Shown: piece after piece, positions 26,788-35,772 of the stretch | Layout: every line of letters begins with the position of its first letter | Numbering within the stretch: position 1 is the stretch's first letter | Origin: Pelagibacteraceae bacterium | GTDB lineage: Bacteria; Pseudomonadota; Alphaproteobacteria; Pelagibacterales; Pelagibacteraceae | Assembly: GCA_009693705.1 (NCBI GenBank) | Contig: SHWS01000006.1 | Location: 1 to 64,000, forward strand | Reading direction: 5' to 3' | Length of the DNA: 64,000 nucleotides | Made by a program: the position numbers and the translations under genes | Notes under the pieces: model-generated | The model's database searches: none | The model's input: the letters and a program-made list of their open reading frames with translations, nothing else | What the model was told of the DNA's origin: nothing

Positions 26788-28185
26788 ATGAACAAAGAAA
26801 ATAAATTAATCCCTGGGTTACCCTCAGGATTTGAAGATCGATGGAATAAAAAATTACTTCTTAAAAAAAAGCTTTTAAAAGCCATAGAGAAGAATTTTGT
26901 TAAATTTGGTTTTGATCCATTAGAAACTCCATCGTTTGAAATTAGTGAAAATATAGGATCCTTTCTTGCAGAAGATGACAGTAATCCTATGTCTGATGTA
27001 TTCTCTTTTGAAGATGGAAATAAAAATATTACTCTGCGATATGATCTTTCAAGTCCTTTAGCAAGATTTGTGGCTCAAAATAATCAAGAATTACCCTCTA
27101 TTTATAAACGTTATGCAATTCAAAACGTTTTTAGAAATGAAAAAGCAGGTAATGCACGATACCGAGAATTTACGCAGGCAGATTGTGATATTGTTGGCAA
27201 TGTTAATCCAGCCCAAGCGAATGCTGAATTGTGCAATCTAATAGCAAGTACCTTAATTGCCTGTGGTCTTAATAAAGATCAGTTTACTATTAATGTAAGT
27301 AATCGAAAAATTGTTCAAGGTTTAATTGAAGAACTTAAGATTTCTGAGGAAAAGAAAATAAAAGTTATGCGAGCTATTGATAAGCTAGATAAACCTGGCT
27401 TTGGGTTGAAAGGAGTTGAAGATCTTTTAAAAAAACAAAGAAAAGATGCAAGTGGAGCAATAACAAAAGGCGCAGATTTAAATGATGATCAAGCTTCTCA
27501 AATCATAAACTTTTTAAAAGCAAAAGATTTAACAGAATTAAAAAAGAGACTTAAAAACCCCGTGTCCCAAGAGGGCATAAAAGAGATTGAAGATCTTTTA
27601 GAAATTTTAACCTATGGCGGATACGCAGATCAAGTTAAAACAAACTTTACGATAGTAAGAGGACTAGCGTACTACGATGGTTTCTGTGTTGAAACTAATT
27701 TAAATTTCAAAGCGACAAATATAGAAGGTAAAGAAGTGGACATTGGGAGCATTTGTTCTGGAGGTCAATACAATAAACTTATCTCAAGATTTAAAGGTCT
27801 TGATATTCCTGGCACAGGCGTAAGTATTGGTGTAGATCGACTATTGTTTGCTATGATGCAACTCGATCAAATTAAAGTAGATGAACAAAAACCAGCAATT
27901 GTCTGTGTCATGGAGGAAAAATATTTAAAAAATTATTACGATATTTTAAATATTTTAAGAAATAATAACATTAATTCAGAAATATTCTTAGATAGTAAGA
28001 AAAATCTTGGAAAACAATTAACTTATGCAAATAAAAGAGGATGCCCCGTTGCAGTTATTTGTGGAGAAAATGAATTTAAAGATAATACCGTAACCCTTAA
28101 AAATCTTTTAGGAACCAAGGGTGAAAATAATCAGATTACAGTATCAAAAGAGAATTTAATTAATGAAATTAAAAAATTTATCTGA
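26788..28185 (+). CDS. hisS: Histidyl-tRNA synthetase
   Basis: Class II synthetase charging tRNA-His. Motif 1 region is GLPSGFEDRW, motif 2 is NVFRNEKAGNARYREFTQAD, the histidine-binding loop reads VRGLAYYDGFCVET, and motif 3 is GTGVSIGVDRL; a C-terminal anticodon-binding domain follows. The 465-aa protein is longer and divergent from the E. coli type, in line with the alphaproteobacterial HisRS that accompanies tRNA-His lacking G-1. ATG is only 5 nt downstream of the tRNA-His CCA, so there is no room for a Shine-Dalgarno outside the tRNA. Followed by hisZ with a 23-nt overlap. Confidence 0.93.
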   Translation: MNKENKLIPGLPSGFEDRWNKKLLLKKKLLKAIEKNFVKFGFDPLETPSFEISENIGSFLAEDDSNPMSDVFSFEDGNKNITLRYDLSSPLARFVAQNNQELPSIYKRYAIQNVFRNEKAGNARYREFTQADCDIVGNVNPAQANAELCNLIASTLIACGLNKDQFTINVSNRKIVQGLIEELKISEEKKIKVMRAIDKLDKPGFGLKGVEDLLKKQRKDASGAITKGADLNDDQASQIINFLKAKDLTELKKRLKNPVSQEGIKEIEDLLEILTYGGYADQVKTNFTIVRGLAYYDGFCVETNLNFKATNIEGKEVDIGSICSGGQYNKLISRFKGLDIPGTGVSIGVDRLLFAMMQLDQIKVDEQKPAIVCVMEEKYLKNYYDILNILRNNNINSEIFLDSKKNLGKQLTYANKRGCPVAVICGENEFKDNTVTLKNLLGTKGENNQITVSKENLINEIKKFI

Positions 28186-29209
28186 AAAAATCCTTAAATC
28201 AGTAAAATCTAAAGGATTTAAGTATATAGAGCTACCTTCGGTGATTGAAGCTGATCATATCGTTCAAAGATCAGGTGAAAATTTTAGAAAATTTATATTT
28301 TCTTTCACCGATCAAAATGGCAGTGAATTATGCTTAAGGCCAGATTTAACTATTGTATCGTGTCTAAGATATTTAGAAAATAATTTAAAAGGTAAAGAAA
28401 AAATATTTTATAGCGGTCAAGCTTATAGAAAATCACAAGATAAAAAAGACTCTATCATTAGAAATCAAATAGGTTTTGAAATTATTGGATCACAGGATGA
28501 AAAAAATGATGATAAAGAAATTATTTATACTTCTTTGAAAACGCTTCAAGGCATAAAATATTCATCTGGAGTTTTAACCATAGGCAATGTTGAAATATTT
28601 AACCTTCTTTTATCAAAATTAGATATTCCAAAAAGATGGAGATTAAGACTCTCAAGACATTTTTGGAGAGAAAATTATTTTAACGACTTATTAAAGAGAC
28701 TAGAGACTAACTCCGATGTTGATCCTACAATCGTTGAAGTAGATAAAAAACGTTATTTTCAAATGTTAAAAGATGACTATTCTATTATTGTTGCAGGACG
28801 ATCAATTAGAGAAATTTTAAAAAGATTTGATGATAAAATTAAAGATCCAAGAAGAACCAGCAAAGGTCAAAAAGTTTCAAAAATTATTAAAGATTTTTTA
28901 AAGATTAAATGTCCAATTAATCAAGCAGCTAAAAAAATAAATAGTTTTTTTGAAAAAAAAAAAATTAACTTAGTGGTCGATCAAAGATATTTCCCAATTT
29001 CAAATAATAAAGTTTTAAATTTAAACGTTATTTTTTCAGCTTCCTTTGGAAGACAACTTGAATATTATACCGGAATGGTTTTTAAAGTAGATATTAAAAT
29101 TAATTCAAAAATTAAAAATATTATTAATGGTGGCAGATACGATAACTTAATTTTAGACCTTGGTGCTAAGAAAAAAATTCCAGCAGTCGGAGCTGCTTTA
29201 AATCTATAA
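28163..29209 (+). CDS. hisZ: ATP phosphoribosyltransferase regulatory subunit
   Basis: HisRS-like paralogue without synthetase function, which combines with short HisG to make the histidine-feedback-sensitive enzyme. The catalytic-domain relic is seen in FIFSFTDQNGSELCLRPDLT, SGQAYRKSQDKKDSIIRNQIGFEIIG and the ending NGGRYDNLIL. Length 348 aa fits HisZ. It starts inside hisS and precedes hisG by 5 bp; the pairing with a short-form HisG supports the assignment. Confidence 0.87.
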   Translation: MKLKNLSEKILKSVKSKGFKYIELPSVIEADHIVQRSGENFRKFIFSFTDQNGSELCLRPDLTIVSCLRYLENNLKGKEKIFYSGQAYRKSQDKKDSIIRNQIGFEIIGSQDEKNDDKEIIYTSLKTLQGIKYSSGVLTIGNVEIFNLLLSKLDIPKRWRLRLSRHFWRENYFNDLLKRLETNSDVDPTIVEVDKKRYFQMLKDDYSIIVAGRSIREILKRFDDKIKDPRRTSKGQKVSKIIKDFLKIKCPINQAAKKINSFFEKKKINLVVDQRYFPISNNKVLNLNVIFSASFGRQLEYYTGMVFKVDIKINSKIKNIINGGRYDNLILDLGAKKKIPAVGAALNL

Positions 29210-29214
29210 TTGTC

Positions 29215-29904
29215 ATGAATGATATTATTAATATAGGAATTCCAAGCAAAGGTAGACTTCGAAAAGATATTTTAAATCTTTTTAAAAAAAAGAAGTTAAA
29301 TTTAATTTCCGAGCGCGGTGAAAGAGATTTGTTTGCCTCTATTAAAAACTACAAGAATATTAAAGTAGTTTATTTACACGCTCGAGAAATCATCCAAAGA
29401 CTTGGAGATGGTTCTTTAGATCTAGGTTTTTCAGGATATGATTTACTTAAAGAAAGTGAAATTAATACTCAAAATAAGATCAATGTAGTAAATAAATATG
29501 GTTTTGGTAAAGCAACCTTGGTGATTGCAATTCCTGATATATGGATTGATGTACAAACTATTGCCGATTTAGAAGAAATTGCTTTTCAGTTTAAGGATCA
29601 AAAGAAAAAAAGACTGAGAGTAGCTACAAAATATCCAAATCTTACAAGAGAATTTTTATTTGCAAGAGGAGTTACTCAGTTTGAATTAGTTGAAAGTTTA
29701 GGTGCTACCGAAACATATCCATTCACCGGTTCTTCAGAAATTATTACAGATATCACATCTACAGGAGACACTTTAAGAGCTAATAATTTAAGAATTTTAA
29801 AAGATGGACAAATATTAAAATCAGAAGCTTGCATGATGATTTCAAAGTCAGCATCAAAAAATGTTGCTATTAAAAAAATAGTTAGATTTCTTTCTAAGGA
29901 TTGA
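29215..29904 (+). CDS. hisG: ATP phosphoribosyltransferase, short form
   Basis: First committed step of histidine synthesis. The 229-aa protein is the HisZ-dependent short form, without the C-terminal ACT-like regulatory domain. Motifs include GIPSKGRLRKDIL, SLDLGFSGYDLL, ATKYPNLTREF and the phosphate loop SLGATETYPFTGSSEIITDI. Downstream of hisS and hisZ in one run, so regulation of flux and tRNA charging share a transcript. Confidence 0.93.
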   Translation: MNDIINIGIPSKGRLRKDILNLFKKKKLNLISERGERDLFASIKNYKNIKVVYLHAREIIQRLGDGSLDLGFSGYDLLKESEINTQNKINVVNKYGFGKATLVIAIPDIWIDVQTIADLEEIAFQFKDQKKKRLRVATKYPNLTREFLFARGVTQFELVESLGATETYPFTGSSEIITDITSTGDTLRANNLRILKDGQILKSEACMMISKSASKNVAIKKIVRFLSKD

Positions 29905-29985
29905 ATCTATAAAACAATCTTAATAATATTAGAATTTTTTAATAATTAAATATCTTAATTAATTTATTTACTGTAAAATAAAATT

Positions 29986-31077
29986 ATGAATAGTATTTTA
30001 TTAATTTTATTAGTTATACTTCTTCTAACTACATTGGGTATTTTGTACCTAAATTTAAGGTATAAACAAAAAGATGATAATAGAGAAGTTGAAGAAATAG
30101 CAAATTTAAATACTGAAATTGTTAAATTAAAAGAATCCCTAAATGCTACAATTAATAATTCATTAGGCTCAATGTCGACATCATTTAATGCTCTATCCAC
30201 TGGAGTGACAAAAGATATGACTGAAGCTTTAACCAAGGTTGATGAAAAAGTTGGAAATTTTAATCAACAAGTAGAATTGTTAAATAAAAGTCAAGTAGGA
30301 ATAACTAAAATTTTAGCAGGTGTTAAGAAATATGGAACACTTGCTGAGTTTTCTTTAAATGCTTTAATCAAAGATTTATTACCCGCTTCACAATTCATGA
30401 CTAATGTTAAAATGAAAGAAGACACAAATGAAAATGTCGAATTTGCAATTAAACTTCAAGGGGATGTTTTGGTTCCGGTCGATTCACATTTTCCATTAGA
30501 AAAATTTAAGGACATAACAGATGCTTACGAATTAGATGATAAAAAATTAGTTGCAGAAGCTAGATCGAAATTAGCTTCTGCATTTAAAGCAAAAGCAAAA
30601 AGTGTTAATGAAAAATATATTGTACCACCAAAAACTACTGATTTTGCAATAGTTTATGCACCAACCGAAAGTTTATATAAAGAACTTTCTGAATATCAAG
30701 ATCCAATAACTAAAGAATTATTAATTCAAGAATTGATGAAAAAATATAAAATTGTAATTTGTGGTCCGAATACTCTTTCGGCTTACTTACAATCTTTGCA
30801 AATGGGCTTTCAATCCTTAAAAGTTCAAAAGGGTGCGACTGAAATATATAATCATTTAAAAACAATCAGTACAAGATTTTCAAATCATTTTGAAAATATT
30901 CTTATCCTTAGAAAGAAATTAGAGGAAGCCATGAGTGTTGTTGATTCTTTTGGAAAAGACGCAAGATCGATAACAAGAACCTTAGAAAGCATTAAGGACC
31001 CTGAACAAATTGAAAAAGCTATTCAATCAGACAATGTAGAAAAATTTGTTGAAAGAACTAAACAAATCAAAAATTAA
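29986..31077 (+). CDS. rmuC: RmuC-family protein
   Basis: A 363-aa member of the RmuC family, linked to limiting DNA inversions and rearrangements. An N-terminal membrane helix (about 4-25), a coiled-coil region (about 35-115) and the restriction-endonuclease-like core follow. Core motifs include VPVDSHFPLEKF, DFAIVYAPTESLY and IVICGPNTLSAYLQSLQ, all typical of RmuC. It opens a cluster of three DNA-processing genes with the MGME1-like nuclease and exonuclease I. Confidence 0.88.
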   Translation: MNSILLILLVILLLTTLGILYLNLRYKQKDDNREVEEIANLNTEIVKLKESLNATINNSLGSMSTSFNALSTGVTKDMTEALTKVDEKVGNFNQQVELLNKSQVGITKILAGVKKYGTLAEFSLNALIKDLLPASQFMTNVKMKEDTNENVEFAIKLQGDVLVPVDSHFPLEKFKDITDAYELDDKKLVAEARSKLASAFKAKAKSVNEKYIVPPKTTDFAIVYAPTESLYKELSEYQDPITKELLIQELMKKYKIVICGPNTLSAYLQSLQMGFQSLKVQKGATEIYNHLKTISTRFSNHFENILILRKKLEEAMSVVDSFGKDARSITRTLESIKDPEQIEKAIQSDNVEKFVERTKQIKN

Positions 31078-31114
31078 TTTATTTTTTTCCTCAATACTGA
31101 TTATAAGAAAATAT

Positions 31115-31801
31115 ATGCACTGGAATAATAAATTTTTTTACCCAAAATCCTCAAAATCAATTATTAATGGTTCTAGGCACTACTCTGTCAATCAAGAAAA
31201 TTTACCATCTGTAACAACAATTTTAAAAGCGACTCAGTCTCAGGAAAAAATAGCCAAACTGGCTCAGTGGAAAGATCGAGTTGGTCATCAGCAGGCAGAA
31301 ATTATTAAGCAGGAAGCTAGCAGCAGAGGTAGCTCAATGCATGAATACTTAGAAAAATTTTTGCGCGGGAAATTAAATTTAGATTTACTTGGAGATAATA
31401 CCATAGAAAAAATGATGGCAGACCAAATCATAGAGAACGGCTTAAGAAATAAATTAAGTGAAGTTTGGGGTTGTGAGGCTATATTATATTATCCAGGAAA
31501 ATATGCTGGCGCAGCTGATTGTATCGGAGTTTATGAAAATCGAGAGACAATTATTGATTTTAAGCAAAGCAATAAGCCTAAAAAACATGAATGGATAGAG
31601 GATTATTATTTGCAATGTGCTGCTTATGCCTTAGCACATAATACGGTACATGGATCAAATATTACCCAAGTAGTAATTCTGTTGTGTACTAAGGACCAGA
31701 TGTTTCAAAGGTTTATAGCAGAGGGAGAAAAACTAAAAGATTTTCAAAATCAGTTTTTAGAAAAAGTTGAACAATTTTATATACAACGGAGAACAAATTG
31801 A
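31115..31801 (+). CDS. MGME1-like PD-(D/E)XK exonuclease
   Basis: A 228-aa protein (start ATG 31115; upstream codons are in frame but without a good site). LPSVTTILKAT, RGSSMHEYLEKFL, YAGAADCIG and the catalytic IIDFKQSNKPK align with human mitochondrial genome maintenance exonuclease 1 (MGME1), which has PSVT, a RG-x-x-H-E-x-L-E segment, GLLDC and VIDWKTSEKPK. Predicted catalytic residues are Asp135, Asp148 and Lys150 of the PD-(D/E)XK fold. MGME1 trims single-stranded DNA flaps. The stop overlaps the sbcB TTG start as TTGA, so both exonucleases are coupled. Confidence 0.75.
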   Translation: MHWNNKFFYPKSSKSIINGSRHYSVNQENLPSVTTILKATQSQEKIAKLAQWKDRVGHQQAEIIKQEASSRGSSMHEYLEKFLRGKLNLDLLGDNTIEKMMADQIIENGLRNKLSEVWGCEAILYYPGKYAGAADCIGVYENRETIIDFKQSNKPKKHEWIEDYYLQCAAYALAHNTVHGSNITQVVILLCTKDQMFQRFIAEGEKLKDFQNQFLEKVEQFYIQRRTN

Positions 31802-33249
31802 ATTATGTAATATGGGATATAGAAACAGACTCGGCTCAAGTAGATTGGGCAACTATAATTGAAATCGGTGCAATCTTTTTAGATGAAAACTTTAATGAAA
31901 AAGAACGTTTTACTGCCAGATGTCGTATGCCTCAAGACAGGGTCCCATCTGCAACCGCATTGTGCATTAATAAATCAAATGTAGATTTAATTACAAAAGG
32001 AAATTTGAGCCATTATCAAATGATTGCAGAAGTAGAAAACAAATTTCGTGAATGGTCTCCGGCAATATTTATAGGTTTTTCAAGCATTGATTTTGATGAT
32101 GAGATTTTAAGACGTGAGTTTTTTAAATCATTGAGAAAACCTTATTTGACTAATACCGAAGGTAACTCACGACACGATGCATTAAATATGATTAAAGCAG
32201 CATTTGCAATTGACGCAAATATTTTAAAAACAGAACTTAATTTAAAAGGTAATAAATCAATGAAATTAGAGTCACTTGCAAGGTTAAATGGATTTGACTC
32301 AACAAATGCTCATTCCGCATTATTTGATACCGAATTAACAGTAAAAATTTTAGGCTTATTAAAAAAAAAGCAGCCTGATTTGTGGCAAGAATATTTGAAG
32401 ACAACCAGCAAAGTTGTTGTTGAAAATTTGATTAAGCAAGAAAAAATGTTTACGATTAATGAAAATTTTTTTGGTAAAAATTATTTGTTTTTGGTTGCTC
32501 CACTTCATCCAAGTTCATGTATGCATCCAATCTACAATGGTTGGGGACAAGCTGTAAATTTATCTTCAAATATAGAGGAGCTCCAAAAACTAAATTATCA
32601 AGATCTTAAAAAAGAAATGAAAAAATCTCCTCGTTTTTATAAAACAATTAAATCAAATAAAGCTCCTATAATTTTAAATAAAAATTATGGCATGAAGGTA
32701 GATCCTTATAAAAAAATTGATCCTGCTTTAATTAATAAAAGAGCTGAACTAATGAAAACTAACGAAAAATTTTCTCAAGATATTTGTAATATTTTAAAAG
32801 AAAATGCTGAAGAAAAAATGGAAACATCGTCTCAAGTAGATTTAGAACCAGAAGAGACTATTTATTCTGGAGGTTTTGATATTTTTAATAAAGATGTGCC
32901 ATTATTTAAAAAATTTCACATTTCAGATTGGAAAGAAAAATTTGTATTGTTAGATAAATTTAAAGATGATCGATTAGTATCATTTGGTCATAGTCTAATT
33001 TTTAATGAGGCACCAGAAATCTTGCCTAAAGATATTTATAAAAAAATAAAAAAAAAAATAGCCTCTAGAATATTGAGCACCAACAAAGAAAAATGGTGGA
33101 CTGTCTCAGCTTTTTACTCAGAATGTGATGAAATTAGAGAAAATGATGATAAAATGTTTTCATTTAAAACGATAGATGAAAAACTTAAATTTTTAGATGG
33201 AATTAATGATTACGTTATGAATTTAGAACAAAAATATTCAGATGCCTAA
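31798..33249 (+). CDS. sbcB: Exodeoxyribonuclease I
   Basis: 3'-5' single-strand DNA exonuclease of the DEDDh family. WDIETDSAQ holds the first Asp and Glu, GFSSIDFDDEILRREFF the second motif, and AHSALFDTELT the His-Asp motif. The C-terminal SH3-like and helical domains carry family segments (FLVAPLHPS, SGGFDIFNKDVPLFKKFH). Length 483 aa is typical. TTG start at 31798 is set by the overlap with the upstream nuclease stop. It acts in mismatch repair and recombination clean-up. Confidence 0.92.
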   Translation: MNYVIWDIETDSAQVDWATIIEIGAIFLDENFNEKERFTARCRMPQDRVPSATALCINKSNVDLITKGNLSHYQMIAEVENKFREWSPAIFIGFSSIDFDDEILRREFFKSLRKPYLTNTEGNSRHDALNMIKAAFAIDANILKTELNLKGNKSMKLESLARLNGFDSTNAHSALFDTELTVKILGLLKKKQPDLWQEYLKTTSKVVVENLIKQEKMFTINENFFGKNYLFLVAPLHPSSCMHPIYNGWGQAVNLSSNIEELQKLNYQDLKKEMKKSPRFYKTIKSNKAPIILNKNYGMKVDPYKKIDPALINKRAELMKTNEKFSQDICNILKENAEEKMETSSQVDLEPEETIYSGGFDIFNKDVPLFKKFHISDWKEKFVLLDKFKDDRLVSFGHSLIFNEAPEILPKDIYKKIKKKIASRILSTNKEKWWTVSAFYSECDEIRENDDKMFSFKTIDEKLKFLDGINDYVMNLEQKYSDA

Positions 33250-33306
33250 TTAATATATTAATTTATTTACTATTGAATAATTATTTGAAACAATTATATA
33301 AATTAC

Positions 33307-33624
33307 ATGCTTATAGATTTTAAAGACGAAGATTTTGACAGTAAAATTAAAAAAGAAGATATTTCAGTAATTCAGTTTAGTGCTGAGTGGTGTGGTCCTT
33401 GTAAAACTTTAAAGCCGATCATGAAAAAATTAGCAGTCGAGTACAACGGTAAAGCTGGATTCTATTATGCAGATATTGAAGATGCTGCAATTAATACTGG
33501 ATCTGCGGCAGGAATTAGAGGCGTACCGACGGTAATTATCTATAAAAAAGGCATTGAAGTAGACAGAAAAGTTGGTGGAGTTCCAGAAAGTTATATGAAG
33601 GAATTCTTAGATAAAAATATCTAA
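33307..33624 (+). CDS. trxA: Thioredoxin
   Basis: A 105-aa thioredoxin with the active site WCGPC (28-32), Asp in FSAEW upstream, and cis-Pro in RGVPTVIIYK. It reduces cytosolic disulfides. The alphaproteobacterial neighbours are usual (near folC). Its TAA overlaps the folC stop by 4 bp (CTAA). Confidence 0.94.
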   Translation: MLIDFKDEDFDSKIKKEDISVIQFSAEWCGPCKTLKPIMKKLAVEYNGKAGFYYADIEDAAINTGSAAGIRGVPTVIIYKKGIEVDRKVGGVPESYMKEFLDKNI

Positions 33625-34889
33625 TTTATATTTAAAACTTCTCCAGCTAAATACAAAGACCCCGTAATAATTAAAATATCATTATCTTTTAAATCGATAG
33701 ATTTAATAGCCACCTTAATATTTTTTTTATACTTAATATTTGGAAACTTATTTAATTTTTCTTTTAATTTTTGCCCACTAATAGAATTTGGTTGATTGGG
33801 AATATCAATCGTAGTGATTGTTGAAATTCCTTTAAAATAATTCATATATTTGATATGATCTTTGTTTGCCATCATTCCAATAATTACATGTTTGTTACAA
33901 TTCAAACTCTGTAAATATTGATTAAGTACTCTTGAACCATCCTCATTGTGACTGCCATCAACTAATAATTTATTATTTTTGACAAGAGCTTTGAGTTTAC
34001 CAGATTTAATTTCTTGAAGTCTTGCAATATTATTTATTTTAGTAATTCCATGTTTTATGTGGCTATCTTTGATTTTTAACTCTTCCAATGCTCTTAAGGT
34101 TGCAATAGCTGTTGAAACATTTTCTAATTGAAATTGACCCAATATGTTAGGCATTAGTAATTTTAATCTGCCAAATTTATCTTCAAAATGAAAAAATTTC
34201 TTTTCTGTTGATGAGTAGCTATAGTCCTCATTAAAGAATAGTTTTTTAGACAAGTTATTTGAGATATTTTTTTTAATGCATCTGGTTGCTTTTATTGAAT
34301 TTTGTCTAGATATTATTATTTTTGAATTTAAAAGCGTAGACGTTTTTTCAAAAATAATTTTTTCAACTGTTTGCTCATTTTTTGGTAGCCAATCTAAATG
34401 ATCAAGAGATATGGAAGTTATGATACTTGCTAAGTTTTGTTTTAAAATATTTGTTGCATCAAATCGATGAAAAAGACCTGCTTCTATAAGGTTAATATTA
34501 TCAGGATATTTACTAGCTTTATAAAAATATGCAGCAGTTAATATTTCAAAAAAAGTAATGGGTAGTTTATGATTAATTTCTTCAACTTCTTCAAATAGTT
34601 TAGCTAGTTCTTCATCATTTAATTCTTTATTATTAAAAACAAAACGTTCATTAATTTTTTTGATATGTGGACTGGTGTAGACATTACATTTAAAATTAGC
34701 CTCCTTTAAAATAGAAAATAAAGCTTGTGTAGTACTATATTTACCGTTTGTTCCAATTATCGAAATTGCTTTGATTTTATCTTGGGGATTACCTAATTTG
34801 TTGCAGAGATTTTTAATACGATCAAGACTAAGATCTATTTCCTTAGGATGCAGCTTTTGTAAGCGACTGACTATTTTCTGAAGTTTCAT
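33621..34889 (-). CDS. folC: Bifunctional folylpolyglutamate/dihydrofolate synthase
   Basis: Mur-ligase-fold enzyme adding glutamate to folates. The 422-aa protein shows LHPKEIDLSLDRI, the P-loop IIGTNGKYSTTQAL, SITSISLDHLDWL, and LGQFQLENVSTAIATLRAL. The P-loop is GTNGKYS where nearly all FolC have GTNGKGS, replacing a glycine next to the phosphate-binding Lys by Tyr. The gene overlaps the accD 3' end by 47 nt, if the first ATG is used; the early start is supported by the conserved N-terminal helix motif. Confidence 0.92.
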   Translation of the reverse strand: MKLQKIVSRLQKLHPKEIDLSLDRIKNLCNKLGNPQDKIKAISIIGTNGKYSTTQALFSILKEANFKCNVYTSPHIKKINERFVFNNKELNDEELAKLFEEVEEINHKLPITFFEILTAAYFYKASKYPDNINLIEAGLFHRFDATNILKQNLASIITSISLDHLDWLPKNEQTVEKIIFEKTSTLLNSKIIISRQNSIKATRCIKKNISNNLSKKLFFNEDYSYSSTEKKFFHFEDKFGRLKLLMPNILGQFQLENVSTAIATLRALEELKIKDSHIKHGITKINNIARLQEIKSGKLKALVKNNKLLVDGSHNEDGSRVLNQYLQSLNCNKHVIIGMMANKDHIKYMNYFKGISTITTIDIPNQPNSISGQKLKEKLNKFPNIKYKKNIKVAIKSIDLKDNDILIITGSLYLAGEVLNIN

Positions 34890-35772
34890 TTTCTTCAGTG
34901 CTTATAACAGAATTTTTCTTTAACAATATTGATAATAAAGTTCCTATTTTTTCTTTAAGATCTTTTCGTTCTGTAATTAAGTCAATAAATCCAGTTTTTT
35001 CAACATACTCACTTTTTTGGAAACCCTCTGGTAAATCTTCTTTGACAGTTCCTTGAATCACCCTAGCTCCGGCGAAAGCAATTAATGCACCCGGTTCTGC
35101 AAGATTAATATCTCCTAGCATGGCATAAGAAGCAGTAATCCCTCCTGCGGTTGGATCCGTAATACATACTAGATAGGGTAAATTATTTTTTTTTAATTCA
35201 TTGATTGCAAGAGTAGTTCTGGTCATTTGAGACAATGAAATTAAACTCTCCATCATTCTCATCCCACCTCCTGCACTGATACATAAAAATGGTGTTTGGT
35301 TATCTATGGCATGTTGTATAGCGAATAAAAATGCCTCTCCTTCAGCTGCAGCCATAGAGGCTCCCAAAAAATCAAAATCAGAGGCAACTGCTGTAATTTT
35401 AATATTGTTAATTGATCCACAAGCAACCATCATCCCACATTCCATGCCAGTTTTTTTTCTAGCTGCTTTTAATCTTTCTTTGTAAGGTTTTGAATCTGTC
35501 CAATTTAGCGGGTCATCAATTGGTATAGGTGTTTTAAATATTTCATAATTATTTTTACCAAACAAAATGTCAAATCTTTGAAAGGGTCTAATTCTATGAT
35601 GCTTGTTACAGTCGGGGCAAACCCAAAGATTTTGCTCTAAATCTTTTTTTAAAATAGGTCCACGGCAACATGAAGTCCAATCGCTTTGTTCGATATCTTC
35701 CTTAGAGGCTCTTTTGTTAATAGCAGTTTTGATTTTTTCACCTACTTTGATTATTTTGGTAATCCAATTCAT
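34843..35772 (-). CDS. accD: Acetyl-CoA carboxylase carboxyltransferase beta subunit
   Basis: Beta half of the carboxyltransferase making malonyl-CoA, partner of AccA (54991). The body has AVASDFDFLGASMAAAEGE, FLCISAGGGMRMMES and DPTAGGITASYAMLGDI. The N-terminal zinc finger is uneven: VCPDC is intact, but the first pair is an adjacent CC (WTSCCRG) instead of CxxC, so one ligand position is displaced. Length 309 aa. It sits between trpA and folC as in other alphaproteobacteria. Confidence 0.94.
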   Translation of the reverse strand: MNWITKIIKVGEKIKTAINKRASKEDIEQSDWTSCCRGPILKKDLEQNLWVCPDCNKHHRIRPFQRFDILFGKNNYEIFKTPIPIDDPLNWTDSKPYKERLKAARKKTGMECGMMVACGSINNIKITAVASDFDFLGASMAAAEGEAFLFAIQHAIDNQTPFLCISAGGGMRMMESLISLSQMTRTTLAINELKKNNLPYLVCITDPTAGGITASYAMLGDINLAEPGALIAFAGARVIQGTVKEDLPEGFQKSEYVEKTGFIDLITERKDLKEKIGTLLSILLKKNSVISTEENETSENSQSLTKAAS

